Positions 9,601 through 18,400 of a DNA stretch of 25,085 bases are shown piece after piece. A program made the translations under genes and the position numbers. Within the stretch, counting starts at the first letter, position 1. Each line of letters begins with the position of its first letter. Source of the DNA: UBA5342 sp965662645 (GTDB taxonomy: Bacteria; Bacteroidota; Bacteroidia; Bacteroidales; UBA5342); the NCBI GenBank assembly GCA_965662645.1, contig CBFIII010000053.1:1-25085 (forward strand), read 5' to 3'. Below the pieces are notes generated by a model, which worked only from the letters and a program-made list of their open reading frames with translations, ran no database searches and was not told the origin of the DNA.

Positions 9601-9955
9601 ACGACCAACCATCGCAGTTGTGCACGCCAAAGCTCAAGCCCAAACGCTCACATTCAGCGGCAGCATGTTTCAAGATGTCGTGATGTTCGGGAGAGTTGTA
9701 TTTTATCAGCCCATCAGGAATTTTTTGATCGATATTAAAAAGTAAAATGCCACCAATCCCCACACGCTCCATTGCTTCTAAATCTTTTGTTATTCCCGCT
9801 TTGCTCATATTGCCGTCCATAGCGTGCATCCACGTCCGGGGCTTTACTGAAGCTGGGGGATTTTTGAAATTCTGCTCTAAAACGCTTACATTTTGTGCAT
9901 TAGAAACTCCTGCACACAAAATTAAAAGGATAATTTTTAATAGTAAATCTTTCAT
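6683..9955 (-). CDS. GH106 alpha-L-rhamnosidase, periplasmic
   Basis: A 1090-residue protein with a signal peptide cleaved about A20 (VSNAQ) and no lipobox. The GH106 opening is clear: FKNPPASVKPRTWMHAMDG followed by MSKAGITKDLEAMERVGIGG. Two glutamates stand in conserved settings, E425 (IDSYEMGG) and E552 (TSAESFTS), about 127 apart; this is close to the spacing I recall for the catalytic pair of the characterised Bacteroides GH106 enzyme. After the barrel there is a flavodoxin-like/beta segment, and at about 965-1085 a GH2-type galactose-binding jelly roll (LDLGEVSIAARVIINGKDLG). GH106 enzymes remove L-rhamnose from pectic side chains and other rhamnosides by inversion. The gene follows the GH106-like lipoprotein after 195 bp and ends in a terminator. 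With two GH78 genes in the same locus, several different rhamnosyl linkages are probably handled. Confidence 0.92.
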   Translation of the reverse strand: MKDLLLKIILLILCAGVSNAQNVSVLEQNFKNPPASVKPRTWMHAMDGNMSKAGITKDLEAMERVGIGGILLFNIDQKIPDGLIKYNSPEHHDILKHAAAECERLGLSFGVHNCDGWSSSGGPWITPEQSMKMVVWSEVQTTGGDIHLQLPQPTTREDYYRDVAVVAYPAFPSEMDDAQNKPEITASDAKLETAGLMDNRLDDRTVLPKQGKSLPWIQYTYPEQKTIRSVLIVCNQRDPVATLQVSDNGVDFKDVRELFSVRTGKREWSINDSFEPISAKYFRITFDQTMSFHEAKLLSTQCLHNVMGRISMGRTEDHAMTPIGEPTADMIIAKDQMINLSDKWQEDGRLKASLPEGNWTILRFGYTSTGAFNNPATDSGRGLECDKFNREAFKTHYDAFSKKVIENTRDVAPNAMQYIEIDSYEMGGQNWTNDYAQLFKEKYGYDIIDFLPLYAGRFVESAKASDAVLWDVRQLNCDLMTDNYFGYFAELCTADGIKSYIEPYGFGPVNDLDVGAKADINMGEFWMDREMTMVQSAVSSSHIYGKNVTSAESFTSNPQINWKGHPGRAKVSGDLAWTFGINEFMFHRFAHQANPNVSPGMTMGRWGFNFDRVQTWWDNAGAAWFTYIMRGQYLLRQGQPVADFLVFIGDGSPNSVFLRKDFEPALPAGSNFDCVNADVLLHRIQIKDKALVLPEGTQYKALVLKNCKTLSLKSLQRIDEIAQAGVPIIGEMPELPAGYLNSPSDSAAFEQFKVNLRQQDNVYDGFVWAEMMKSEQISPDLKVKRRSDISFVHRRLGDGQDLYFFFNPDSIAQRFECTFRVDAKLPELWNPMTGEVVKTAQFAQAKGKTTVWVDLKSQESVFVVFRSSAVGVPSISPEPLDTTVFTLSDENKIQKETLVNTTPIELNSDWKVTFPNVKSEQKTYTFPQLIDWTSHTADVVKYFSGTATYENVFRVNKKMLSKNQQITLDLGEVSIAARVIINGKDLGMLWMSPFQLDVTNDLKKGDNTIKIEVTNQWTNRLIGDEQFPNETGFDRKAEVMPDWFLNNEPAPIEQRSTFTITNFYNKKAELIPAGLLGPVRLMLFEKELHE

Positions 9956-10150
9956 TTGTTATTTTTAATTATTTTGAAACCATAAAATAAGCTATTTCAA
10001 ATCACTCTAACACAAGCAAAGGGATGATAACTGTATTTCTTTGCAACTATTTCTTAGATATACATAGAGAATACTATATCATTATTAAACCAATGCATGA
10101 CTCATTTCTTTCCTTTTTTTAATGTCATCATACATACAATGACTTGTCGA

Positions 10151-12409
10151 TTAGTTATCCTCAGCAATCACAAAGGTCGACTTTACAGCCTCAAGGTTCA
10201 GCTGAAAGCTTGTATATACACTCCCCTTCTTCTCCACATAAGTGCAAGGTAGAGGTTTAGTTATATCACCCGTATGCGGATTCCACACCTTAGGCTCCAA
10301 CTTACCTCTAAGCAATACATCAGTACTTATTACCTCATCACTAGAATTAGTAAAGAAATAAATATCTCTACCATCCTTCACTTTATGGATGTAGTTAAGC
10401 TTTCCAAAATCTGTTTTTAATACGGGATTATCAGCAAAAATGACATCGGCAGCATTGCTGTATGTATCCAAAACAGATTTCAATGTTTGGGCATCTGGCT
10501 GCGGAATAAAGACGGCTTTTCCGCCTGCTGTATTGCCCGATTCCACAATACCCTTCAGATCTTTTTGTTGCAGGGGATCTACCCCAAAAATCTCTTTTAC
10601 CAAGGCGTTTACTTTTGTCTCATTCCCCATAGTCGCCGATTTGAACGGCAACATCGTGGTCGCTATCAGTGTGCCACCATTATCATAAAACGCTTTTAGC
10701 TTTTGAAGCGTAGCATAGGTTATCACCTTACTGCCAGTAATAAGAAGGGTATGGTAAGCTTGATAGTTCTCTGTATTATTTAGCTTAATTTCTCCGTCTT
10801 GAATGCTGTATTTCTCGTCCAGTAAAAGCTCAGGATGTACAAAAGAAAAATCACGACGAATATCATTAGTCAACCAGCCGCTCACCGTCTGATAATCGGT
10901 TTCGGGAGCCACATAAAAGCCTTGACGAATATTCTCAGGATTATCGAAACGGAACCAGCCTGCGAGACCTTCGAAGGGATAAAGCACGGCTATCTCACTC
11001 ACACGACGACCACCACGTAGCAGCATACTAGCGCGTCCTACATAGTTAGAATACGCCGGTAGTGCTGGCGCTATTTTTTCACTATAGGGCGACACCAATG
11101 GCGAAATATATACCAGCTTAGGATTATACCACATGCCGTGAGGAATGACCATATTAACGCCCCTTACAAATAGATCCATCATAGATCTGTAAAGCATTAA
11201 GGAATCGAAAGAAGCCTCTTTGTAAGCCCCATAGATTTCTGTAGCCACCAGTGGACGATCGTAATAATCAGCTGCCGAGCTAATTAATTTGTGTCCATTC
11301 TGCCCAAACTGATAGCGAATAATAGCGTCGGTCAGTGGAATTTGAGTGTAACGGTAAAACTTAAAGATATCGGTATTCATATCAATAGGTGTAGGATCGT
11401 AGTTGCCTGGAGGATGCCCTGTGCTTCTTAATCCATTGGCTTCGTTCCATTGGCCTACTAACTTTGGGAAGCCTTCGGCTAATAATTCAGCCCGTGTTCT
11501 AAAAAAAGCATTTCTTACCGCTTCCGTTTCTGGTCCTATATCCTCCCACAAGGCAGGGTAGTAAGGACGAGGATCAAAACCGTTTAGAGCTTCAAACTTC
11601 TCATTAAAACGAGCTGTCCAGTTGCGTGGATGCCTCCAAAAACCAACATCGTCAAAAAACGTGGTCTTAATGGTATTCCCAAAATATTGACCAAAGCGTG
11701 CTTTGTATTTATCGTAGGTTTCATTAATCATATAGCGCACCGCCACCGTATCCATGAAGTCCATACACAAGTATTTCTTATGAAAACTATCCTTTACTAG
11801 TGGAAACAACAGTATTTTCCATTCGCCCTTAGGCACTTGCCATTGCAAAAGACCATCCTTGGCATAAGAGCTAATTTCGACACGCTCCTTTGTCAGCATG
11901 TTTGTAGCCACAGCAGCCATTAACTGAATACCAGGCACACTATCGGTAAAAAGCACGGGCCCTTTCACCATATACTCGATCCTATCCAAACGTTTCATCG
12001 TGTGGTCAGGATACTTTTCTTGCATCTTGCCCCCTGCCATTCCGCTAGGAAAGTCATTATCATCGTAGAGTATAATTTCCATATCGAGCTCTTCAGCGAT
12101 ATCAATCATATCCTGATAACGTGCAAAATAATCTTCCGATAGAAATTTGGGCGAAGTACCTGGACGTGTGGGGCTCTTTTCGGCCAACGGCAATAGAGTG
12201 ACCCCCGAAAAGCCAGCTGCTTTGGTATCCTTCATCTGCTCACGAATACCTTCGGTCGTCAATTCGCCATTAATATGCCAAAACGGCATAGGTTTGAACT
12301 CCCCAGGAGGGTTCTTGAAATCTTGCTCAAGGCTTGAGGAGCATCCTGTCACTAGGCCAACAAAAGCAATGAATGCGATGATGTATTTTAGTTTCTTGGA
12401 ATGTAACAT
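10151..12409 (-). CDS. GH106-related lipoprotein glycosidase with divergent active site
   Basis: A 752-residue lipoprotein: the signal segment ends in lipobox LVTGC with Cys23, then SSSLEQD. The mature protein begins with the same block as its GH106 neighbour (LEQDFKNPP...KP, HINGE, TTEGIREQM), and residues about 27-430 look like a GH106-type barrel. It is about 340 residues shorter and lacks the C-terminal jelly roll. The second landmark Glu appears kept (E391 in VATEIYGAY). At the place of the first (IDSYEMGG in the neighbour) it reads FFDDVGFW, with D253/D254 instead of Glu. Residues about 530-650 include a beta-galactosidase-trimerisation-like Rossmann region (YHTLLITGS, FYDNGGTLIATT). 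It is most likely an exo-glycosidase of a divergent GH106 subfamily, perhaps not for rhamnose. Which membrane face it sits on cannot be read with certainty from the residues after Cys23. Confidence 0.75.
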   Translation of the reverse strand: MLHSKKLKYIIAFIAFVGLVTGCSSSLEQDFKNPPGEFKPMPFWHINGELTTEGIREQMKDTKAAGFSGVTLLPLAEKSPTRPGTSPKFLSEDYFARYQDMIDIAEELDMEIILYDDNDFPSGMAGGKMQEKYPDHTMKRLDRIEYMVKGPVLFTDSVPGIQLMAAVATNMLTKERVEISSYAKDGLLQWQVPKGEWKILLFPLVKDSFHKKYLCMDFMDTVAVRYMINETYDKYKARFGQYFGNTIKTTFFDDVGFWRHPRNWTARFNEKFEALNGFDPRPYYPALWEDIGPETEAVRNAFFRTRAELLAEGFPKLVGQWNEANGLRSTGHPPGNYDPTPIDMNTDIFKFYRYTQIPLTDAIIRYQFGQNGHKLISSAADYYDRPLVATEIYGAYKEASFDSLMLYRSMMDLFVRGVNMVIPHGMWYNPKLVYISPLVSPYSEKIAPALPAYSNYVGRASMLLRGGRRVSEIAVLYPFEGLAGWFRFDNPENIRQGFYVAPETDYQTVSGWLTNDIRRDFSFVHPELLLDEKYSIQDGEIKLNNTENYQAYHTLLITGSKVITYATLQKLKAFYDNGGTLIATTMLPFKSATMGNETKVNALVKEIFGVDPLQQKDLKGIVESGNTAGGKAVFIPQPDAQTLKSVLDTYSNAADVIFADNPVLKTDFGKLNYIHKVKDGRDIYFFTNSSDEVISTDVLLRGKLEPKVWNPHTGDITKPLPCTYVEKKGSVYTSFQLNLEAVKSTFVIAEDN

Positions 12410-12439
12410 TATGTTTTTTTAATTTATTAATATGAAGAA

Positions 12440-12462
12440 GTTTTTGGCTCTTCGCCAAAAAC
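12440..12462 (-). promoter_or_regulatory. Perfect 9-bp stem-loop in the leader of the GH106-like lipoprotein gene
   Basis: GTTTTTGGC (12440-12448) and GCCAAAAAC (12454-12462) pair perfectly around a 5-nt loop. The structure lies 30 bases upstream of the start codon at 12409. Only a weak T-rich run follows on the minus strand, so it could be a poor terminator for the upstream gene or a leader structure. The role is unknown. Confidence 0.5.
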
Positions 12463-12482
12463 AGTGAAAACTAACATTAGTT

Positions 12483-12505
12483 GCTCTTTAAAGAGCTTTT
12501 TTTTT
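12483..12505 (+). terminator. Palindrome plus T-run, terminator-like on the plus strand
   Basis: GCTCTTTAAAGAGC (12483-12496) is a perfect 14-bp palindrome followed by nine T on the plus strand. That is terminator-shaped, but no plus-strand gene exists here. It might stop antisense transcription, or only be an AT-rich stem in the leader of the minus-strand unit. Confidence 0.35.
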
Positions 12506-12520
12506 ACAATTAATCATTGT

Positions 12521-12600
12521 GATGCGCTGAGTACTTCAGCTTCGCTGTGCCTCCGCTATAGCTTCAGCGACACGCGGTCAGCAACCACGCTGTCGAAGCG
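12521..12600. repeat. GC-rich imperfect inverted-repeat patch (REP-like)
   Basis: This patch is clearly more GC-rich than its surroundings. GCTTC-AGCG (12561-12569) faces CGCT-GTC-GAAGC (12588-12599), giving an imperfect hairpin. A related GCTTCGCTG lies at 12539-12547. The style resembles scattered intergenic palindromic elements of Bacteroidota, but copies elsewhere in the genome cannot be seen. Confidence 0.4.
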
Positions 12601-12730
12601 TTCAACAACAATACTCGTTTGAACCTAAAAATCTATCCTTTCCATTGTTTTTGGCAAAGAACCTTTTTAGTACCTAAGGTAGCATCAATACAGTTAAACA
12701 TATCAAAATCAATGGTTTCTATTTGAACTC

Positions 12731-15283
12731 TCACTTCTTGATAAGGCGAACAACAGCCACTTTATCTTTCGATGCGATGCGCAAAAATGAAATAGAATTA
12801 TTACTATCACCTAAATCGAGAACGAACGAACCTGAGGCTTGACCAGCATCAATCAACACCCCATTTATAGTAAATAATTGATAATTCACCTGTTCTTGAA
12901 CCTGAATATTAAACAGCCCAAAAGACGGATTTGGGAAGACCTTAAAATCGACAAAATTATTTTTTTGAATTCCTGTACTAGCGATATAAATCTGCGTTCT
13001 AGGAGGATAGATCAGTTGCTCTAAATAGGACAGGTTTTCTTCAGCATTCTCGCTTTGAGGTATTAAATCCTCGCGAAAAATGGTGCTCCCTTTACTAAAG
13101 AGTGGTTTTGTTAATGTATTTAATGCATTTTCGGCTCCACCATTTGTTATTTGTTCCCAAGTCCAAGATGAAGGATTTAAGACATAGGGACGGAAAAAAT
13201 CATAAGCTTTTCTGATACTTCGACCATCAACAGTCTCGTAATCCCAGAGGTTAACATCTACTTGCATACCCATTTGTGCGATCTGAGTCATTCCCCATAA
13301 ATTCATAGTGCTGTAATTTACACTTTTTGTTCGTGCCAGCTCGCCAGGCTGAGAACCGTCAGGCTCAATCTGAGGGGCAAGACGTTTGGTTTTAAAATCA
13401 TTAAGCACCTTAACTGCATTTACAGTATCTCCTTCATAAAGCAACAACCCGAGCACCTGATAATCGTACCATGTCCCGTGATTGTTACCCATCTCACTTT
13501 CCTCCACTCCAAAAGCGCTCGTTCTAAGCCAAACAGACCAATCAGACAACCACTTATCTACGCCACTTTTTGTACTTTCGGAAAGTATTCCTTTGTTTTC
13601 CAATATTTGCGTGGCAGCAACAATCTTATCTACCCCACCAAACTCAATGATGCCAATTTGTCTTCCGGTACTAGAGCCTGGTACTCCCTGAGCATAATTA
13701 GCATGAGGGTTCATTCTTGTAGCTTCGTTTACCAGCCAGATATTCAAGAGATCGATGGCCTTAATGGCATATTTTGTATCATCTGAAAAATAATAAGCAA
13801 ACGAAAGCAATTCTAAAGAATTAAAGAATTCACTTAATCGAGCTTGGTCAGTATTATCTCCCCGTGTCATGGGGTTGACTTGACCATCTTTACGTATCCA
13901 AGGTAAACTATCAGCTTTAGATAAATCGGGCCACCAATAGGGGGCTAAACTTAAATAGTCATTTTTACTTCCACTTGGTGGAACAAGAGTTTTATTTGTG
14001 ACGGGATTGGCTTCTTTCATCAGCTCTGAATCGGCAGCATCCATTAAGGCATTATAAGCACTTAAAAAGTAGGCATTATTCTGACCTAATTCCTCTTTTA
14101 CAGCTTCCAACAAAACCTCATCGTAATGAATCAAGGCCTTTTTATCAATAGGCTCTTTGGGTTCTGGGATAAAATTGGCGATAAGCTCCATGTCTGTGTT
14201 AACAATCACGGTTGCTGGATTATCAAACCCACTAACATCACCAGTCCACTTTTCAAATATGAATCCGTCATCAGGCATTGCCGTAACCACCACTTGACTT
14301 CCAAAAGAAAAACTATCAAACGTTGGTTCGACCATCACCGTGCCTCCTGCACTTGAATTGGAGGTGTTTATGGTAAACTTCGGTGCAATACTATCCATGG
14401 CATTGACAGCAAAATCATCGACATATAATGCATTACCGTTGGCCCCACCTGCTGATGATGGAGTCGGGGTATTTAGTGCAAAACCAAAATGACTCATTTC
14501 AATGTTAGTAAACGTACTGTCCACCGTAGAATCGATAAACTTTAACCCTGATGAGTTAGTTATATCACCCTTTACAGCAGTGGACTCTTCATCTCTGAAA
14601 AACAATTCCCATTGGTTAGTTGTAGGTGAGTAGGTGACTTTTACGGTGATCCATGTTTTGAAAGTGCTGAAAACATCCTCCGTTTTGTTGCCCGCTATCA
14701 CTTCATAATTGGATAGGCCACCATCAAAACGGGACAAAGAAACACAATACATACTACTATTGGGCTTTAACAAGGTGACAGCATACCCCTTAGCATCCGA
14801 TCCTTGCTGAGTACCCCAACCAGAAGTATCGGCAGCTAAAACAACAGCGATACCCGTTTGCGTACCATTAAAACCATTTGATCCACCAGCACTATTGCGA
14901 TTTTGCTTTAAGGTAAACGTCCATTCTAAGGATTTTGTGTTTGAACTGAGTGTGGGAATAAATGGCGCATTATAAACCGACAAGGGAGCAAATACTTCCG
15001 TGCGATTTCCTGTTTGAGTATCCCTATCGTCACAAGCTAGCAGCTTAATGACTCCATCAGCAGCTGCATACTCCTCAATAAGTGCCGTTCCACCCGAAGC
15101 AGTCGAAGGAGTAACAGTCGTCCATACCGAATAATTAGCTTGAGGCTGACCACTGGAATCAACGGGATTTGTTAGCGCTTGGTTGAAGTCATCGAAAAAC
15201 AATGACGTCTGTCCCCAAAGGCTTACTGAAAAAAGTGAAAGATATAAAATGATCAAATTCACTCTCTTTAAAATACTCTTCAT
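12731..15283 (-). CDS. PL38/PL5-like (alginate_lyase fold) uronate lyase, multidomain, T9SS-secreted
   Basis: Start taken at 15283 (MKSILKRV...), since the signal peptide (to about G24) begins there; an in-frame ATG at 15292 adds three residues. The 850-residue product has a concanavalin-like jelly roll (about 27-295), a divergent InlB B-repeat-like module (about 304-375, FEKWTGDVSGF) and an alginate_lyase-fold alpha-toroid (about 380-720). A Por secretion tail follows (FPNPSFG to the end). Active-site candidates are N601-H602 in GNNHGTWYD, R651 and Y657. The His to Tyr distance of 55 and Arg to Tyr of 6 equal what I recall for the Bacteroides ovatus PL38 enzyme, so PL38 is favoured over PL5. 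PL38 members cleave glucuronan or alginate by beta-elimination. It follows the two BNR_4 genes, from which it is separated by about 125 bp. The exact substrate is unknown. Confidence 0.82.
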   Translation of the reverse strand: MKSILKRVNLIILYLSLFSVSLWGQTSLFFDDFNQALTNPVDSSGQPQANYSVWTTVTPSTASGGTALIEEYAAADGVIKLLACDDRDTQTGNRTEVFAPLSVYNAPFIPTLSSNTKSLEWTFTLKQNRNSAGGSNGFNGTQTGIAVVLAADTSGWGTQQGSDAKGYAVTLLKPNSSMYCVSLSRFDGGLSNYEVIAGNKTEDVFSTFKTWITVKVTYSPTTNQWELFFRDEESTAVKGDITNSSGLKFIDSTVDSTFTNIEMSHFGFALNTPTPSSAGGANGNALYVDDFAVNAMDSIAPKFTINTSNSSAGGTVMVEPTFDSFSFGSQVVVTAMPDDGFIFEKWTGDVSGFDNPATVIVNTDMELIANFIPEPKEPIDKKALIHYDEVLLEAVKEELGQNNAYFLSAYNALMDAADSELMKEANPVTNKTLVPPSGSKNDYLSLAPYWWPDLSKADSLPWIRKDGQVNPMTRGDNTDQARLSEFFNSLELLSFAYYFSDDTKYAIKAIDLLNIWLVNEATRMNPHANYAQGVPGSSTGRQIGIIEFGGVDKIVAATQILENKGILSESTKSGVDKWLSDWSVWLRTSAFGVEESEMGNNHGTWYDYQVLGLLLYEGDTVNAVKVLNDFKTKRLAPQIEPDGSQPGELARTKSVNYSTMNLWGMTQIAQMGMQVDVNLWDYETVDGRSIRKAYDFFRPYVLNPSSWTWEQITNGGAENALNTLTKPLFSKGSTIFREDLIPQSENAEENLSYLEQLIYPPRTQIYIASTGIQKNNFVDFKVFPNPSFGLFNIQVQEQVNYQLFTINGVLIDAGQASGSFVLDLGDSNNSISFLRIASKDKVAVVRLIKK

Positions 15284-15407
15284 ATGAAACATAAAAATAA
15301 ACTCTTTAATAATAATAATAATCTCTAAATTAAAACTACATTGATCTGGATGATTTGTCGTAAATCACTAAAATAATAAAAAAAACAACTAATACCGTTT
15401 CTTTCCC

Positions 15408-18400
15408 CTATTGCACCACCAGTTTTTGGCGATAACTATTACTATCATCCCCCTCAACATTGATAATATACACGCCCTCAGGCAAAGACAAAGGCTTGTC
15501 TGAATAGGGTTGATTATATACTATTCTACCACTCATATCAAAGATTTCGACTTGCGCATTACTCACTCCTTGTAAAAAAATAGTAAATTCTGAATGGGTA
15601 GGATTAGGAAATACTTTAATATGAGAATCAGTACTATTGACCCCCTCTAAACTAGCCCCTTCGCCATCAAAAACAAATGCCAATTCATTAATACTTATCC
15701 AAGTACTCGCATAATTATCGCATCCTGTGACTGTTAATTTGGCATAACGAGCCTTTGTTGCTGCAAAATCATCGGAAATAGGTTGAGCCGTCGCGGTATT
15801 GTTTGTTCTATCTACCACTGTCTCAAAACCAGCCGTTGCGGAATTGGAGAATCCAATTGTATATTGATAGGCACGTTCTTGGTACGTAAACATACGCGCA
15901 CCAATAATTTCTTTCTCCTCCCCTAGGTCAATAACAATAGATTTTGGAAACCCCGTAGCACTCCAACGGTTTTCATCATCAACCTTCCCATCAAAAAGGT
16001 TTGTGCCTACGTTAGGCGCTTGCTCTCCGTCAGAAGACGCTACCGTGTAATTCTGTGCCTTCACATAATCGGGTACCGTTGTACCTCCAGGATCAACAGT
16101 GCCACCATCATTGGACGTGATTTTCATCAAATCGAAATTATACGCCCCCAAAATACCTACGACTTTAAGCGTCTGAACACCGGCCTTTAAGTTAATAGTT
16201 ACTATTGTGCTTTGGAAGTTAGTCAAACTAGGCCCTTTAGTAAGCGTAGCGGTAGCTAAAGTGGTTGTTCCACTTACAATTTTAAGTTTTCTATTGGTGG
16301 AAGGAGTCGCAGCACTTATTTCAACCTTATACACGCCATCAGCAGGCACATCAATCATATATTCCGCATAATCGTTAGGTTCCCATGAGTTTAAATAAAA
16401 AACGGTATTGCTCCAACGTGTGACATTTACGCCGCTCTTATTCGAACAATATTCGGCTTCTATTTGCGCTGGTATTTTATGAATTTTTGGTTCTACCGTA
16501 ATGGTTTGTGTTACTTCTGCTGGAAGGAAGAATTCATCTCCTGCATCAGAAACTGTAACGGTAGAGCTACCTGCGGATAGGCATTCTCTCAGGGAGTTAG
16601 TCCACACTATAGCCACCTGATCACTTGGGCACACATAGCGCAATGTCGCATTGGGGTTATTACTGCTGGCCACAATGGTATAGTCTTTATCACCCGAGGT
16701 AAACTTGGGTAATGCATTAAATGTAATCACCTGTGGACGTCTGGGGACTGTCAACTCAAAACCAACAATAGGCGCCGCATTATAAGAGGCATTTCCAATT
16801 TGCAAGGCATTAATCATCGTTTTCCCTGCCCTTTTTACCTTTATTTTACCGTCTACAATAACGGCAACAGCGGTATCAGAACTCTCGAAGCTTACCGCTA
16901 AACCTGAAGTGGCCGTGGCGCTAAGGTTAATATCACCCGATCCCCACACATAAGTAGTGGTTCCCAAACTAAACTGTAGGGTCTGCTTTTGTTTTGAGGC
17001 ATTCGCATTCACAACAAGCGTTTTCTTTACTTCTGGGGCATCATCAAACTCACCATTTCCGGGTTGATTGGCAATAATATCACAAGTACCAGCACCCATA
17101 ATCTGTACTTTATTACCTTCTACAATACGGGCAATATTAGGATTAGAAGAAGTTAATACGACAGGTAAGTTAGAGCTTGCAGTAGCTGAAAGTTCAAAAG
17201 TAGCATCACCTTCGGTCTTTTCAGGGATGGCATCCATAGAAATAGTCTGAGGTGTATATTCTGATTTTTCCACTTTAAAAACAAAGCAATGAATAGGTAC
17301 AGTAGGGCTATCCACTTGCTCGCGATACACGGCGGCGATATAACCATCTTGCATAATAATCACACTTTTATCAGACTGAATACCAATATTTAGTCTATAT
17401 TCCGTTTTCCAGTCAAGAGTTCCAGCCAAGCAACTTTTCACCTCTAAATAACCACCCGACTCCACAAACTTATACATACGATTACCATAGAAGTCCCCCA
17501 ACGATCCTTGGTTACGGTATTCTTTAAATTCGGTTTCGCCTGCTTTGCGCAAATAGCTATACGATTCTGTATTTTTAGGTTGAATTTTAAGGTAAACATC
17601 TCCTTTCGGTGATATGGCTGCTTCAGGTCCACCTGCCCATCCATAATGATCGGGAACACTACGAGGATCGGCAACAAAGAAGGGTCTTTGATCTGTCACA
17701 GGCAAACTATATTCTTCGCCATCTACATTGACCGCTTTCTCATTCATACGTTGGCCTACATCCATAATATAAACGCCCTCTCCTAAAATTGTAGGCGACT
17801 CCGCCCAGCGTGGTGAATAAGCATAATACACTTTACCATTGGCAGGAAAAGGATTACCGTAACAAAAATTACTTTCACCTTGCGTTACACCATTACGGCC
17901 ATCGATAATTGTTTTTTCTGGCGACCATGTTTCACCATCATAGTAGGTAATCACAATTTCTCCACTTACAGCAGACCCCAATCGACGCTCAAAAAACATA
18001 TCTCCGGCATCGTTATTGAACATATTAGGATAACTTACGCCATTAACGATTTTACCCGGAATCAAATAATTTTGCTGCGGTAAGAAATTCGCTTTAGAGA
18101 ATTCTTCGTCGGAGCCAAACGCTATGCCTTTTTTTGAACGTATATAATTTAGGTTTTCGTTATGATGATCGTACATGATATGTACTGTTCCATCTATCGG
18201 ACAAATACCTACATTGGTCGTGAGGTGAGTGTCTCCATTGCCCCCAACTAAAGAAAGTTGACCTTGCACCTCCCGCGGCTCATCTGAAGCCATGCCGGCC
18301 CAACGCAGTTCGACATGTTTCCATGTGCCACTACCAATTTTTTTACGCGACACCATGAGTGTTCTATCGCTCCATCCACCGCGGTACCAAGTGTAAAACA

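Larger units (their letters stand above)
12410..12730. other. 321-base intergenic spacer rich in hairpins
   Basis: No gene is visible. The spacer holds a perfect 9-bp stem-loop (12440-12462), a 14-bp palindrome followed by nine T (12483-12505) and a GC-rich patch with imperfect inverted repeats (about 12521-12600). This separates the PL38-like gene from the GH106 pair. A new promoter may lie here, but I find no exact TAnnTTTG on the minus strand. Confidence 0.6.

Noticed and set aside
12521..12600. GC-rich patch considered as a tRNA
   Set aside because: No cloverleaf, TTC-type T-loop or acceptor pairing could be formed; it looks like palindromic repeat DNA.
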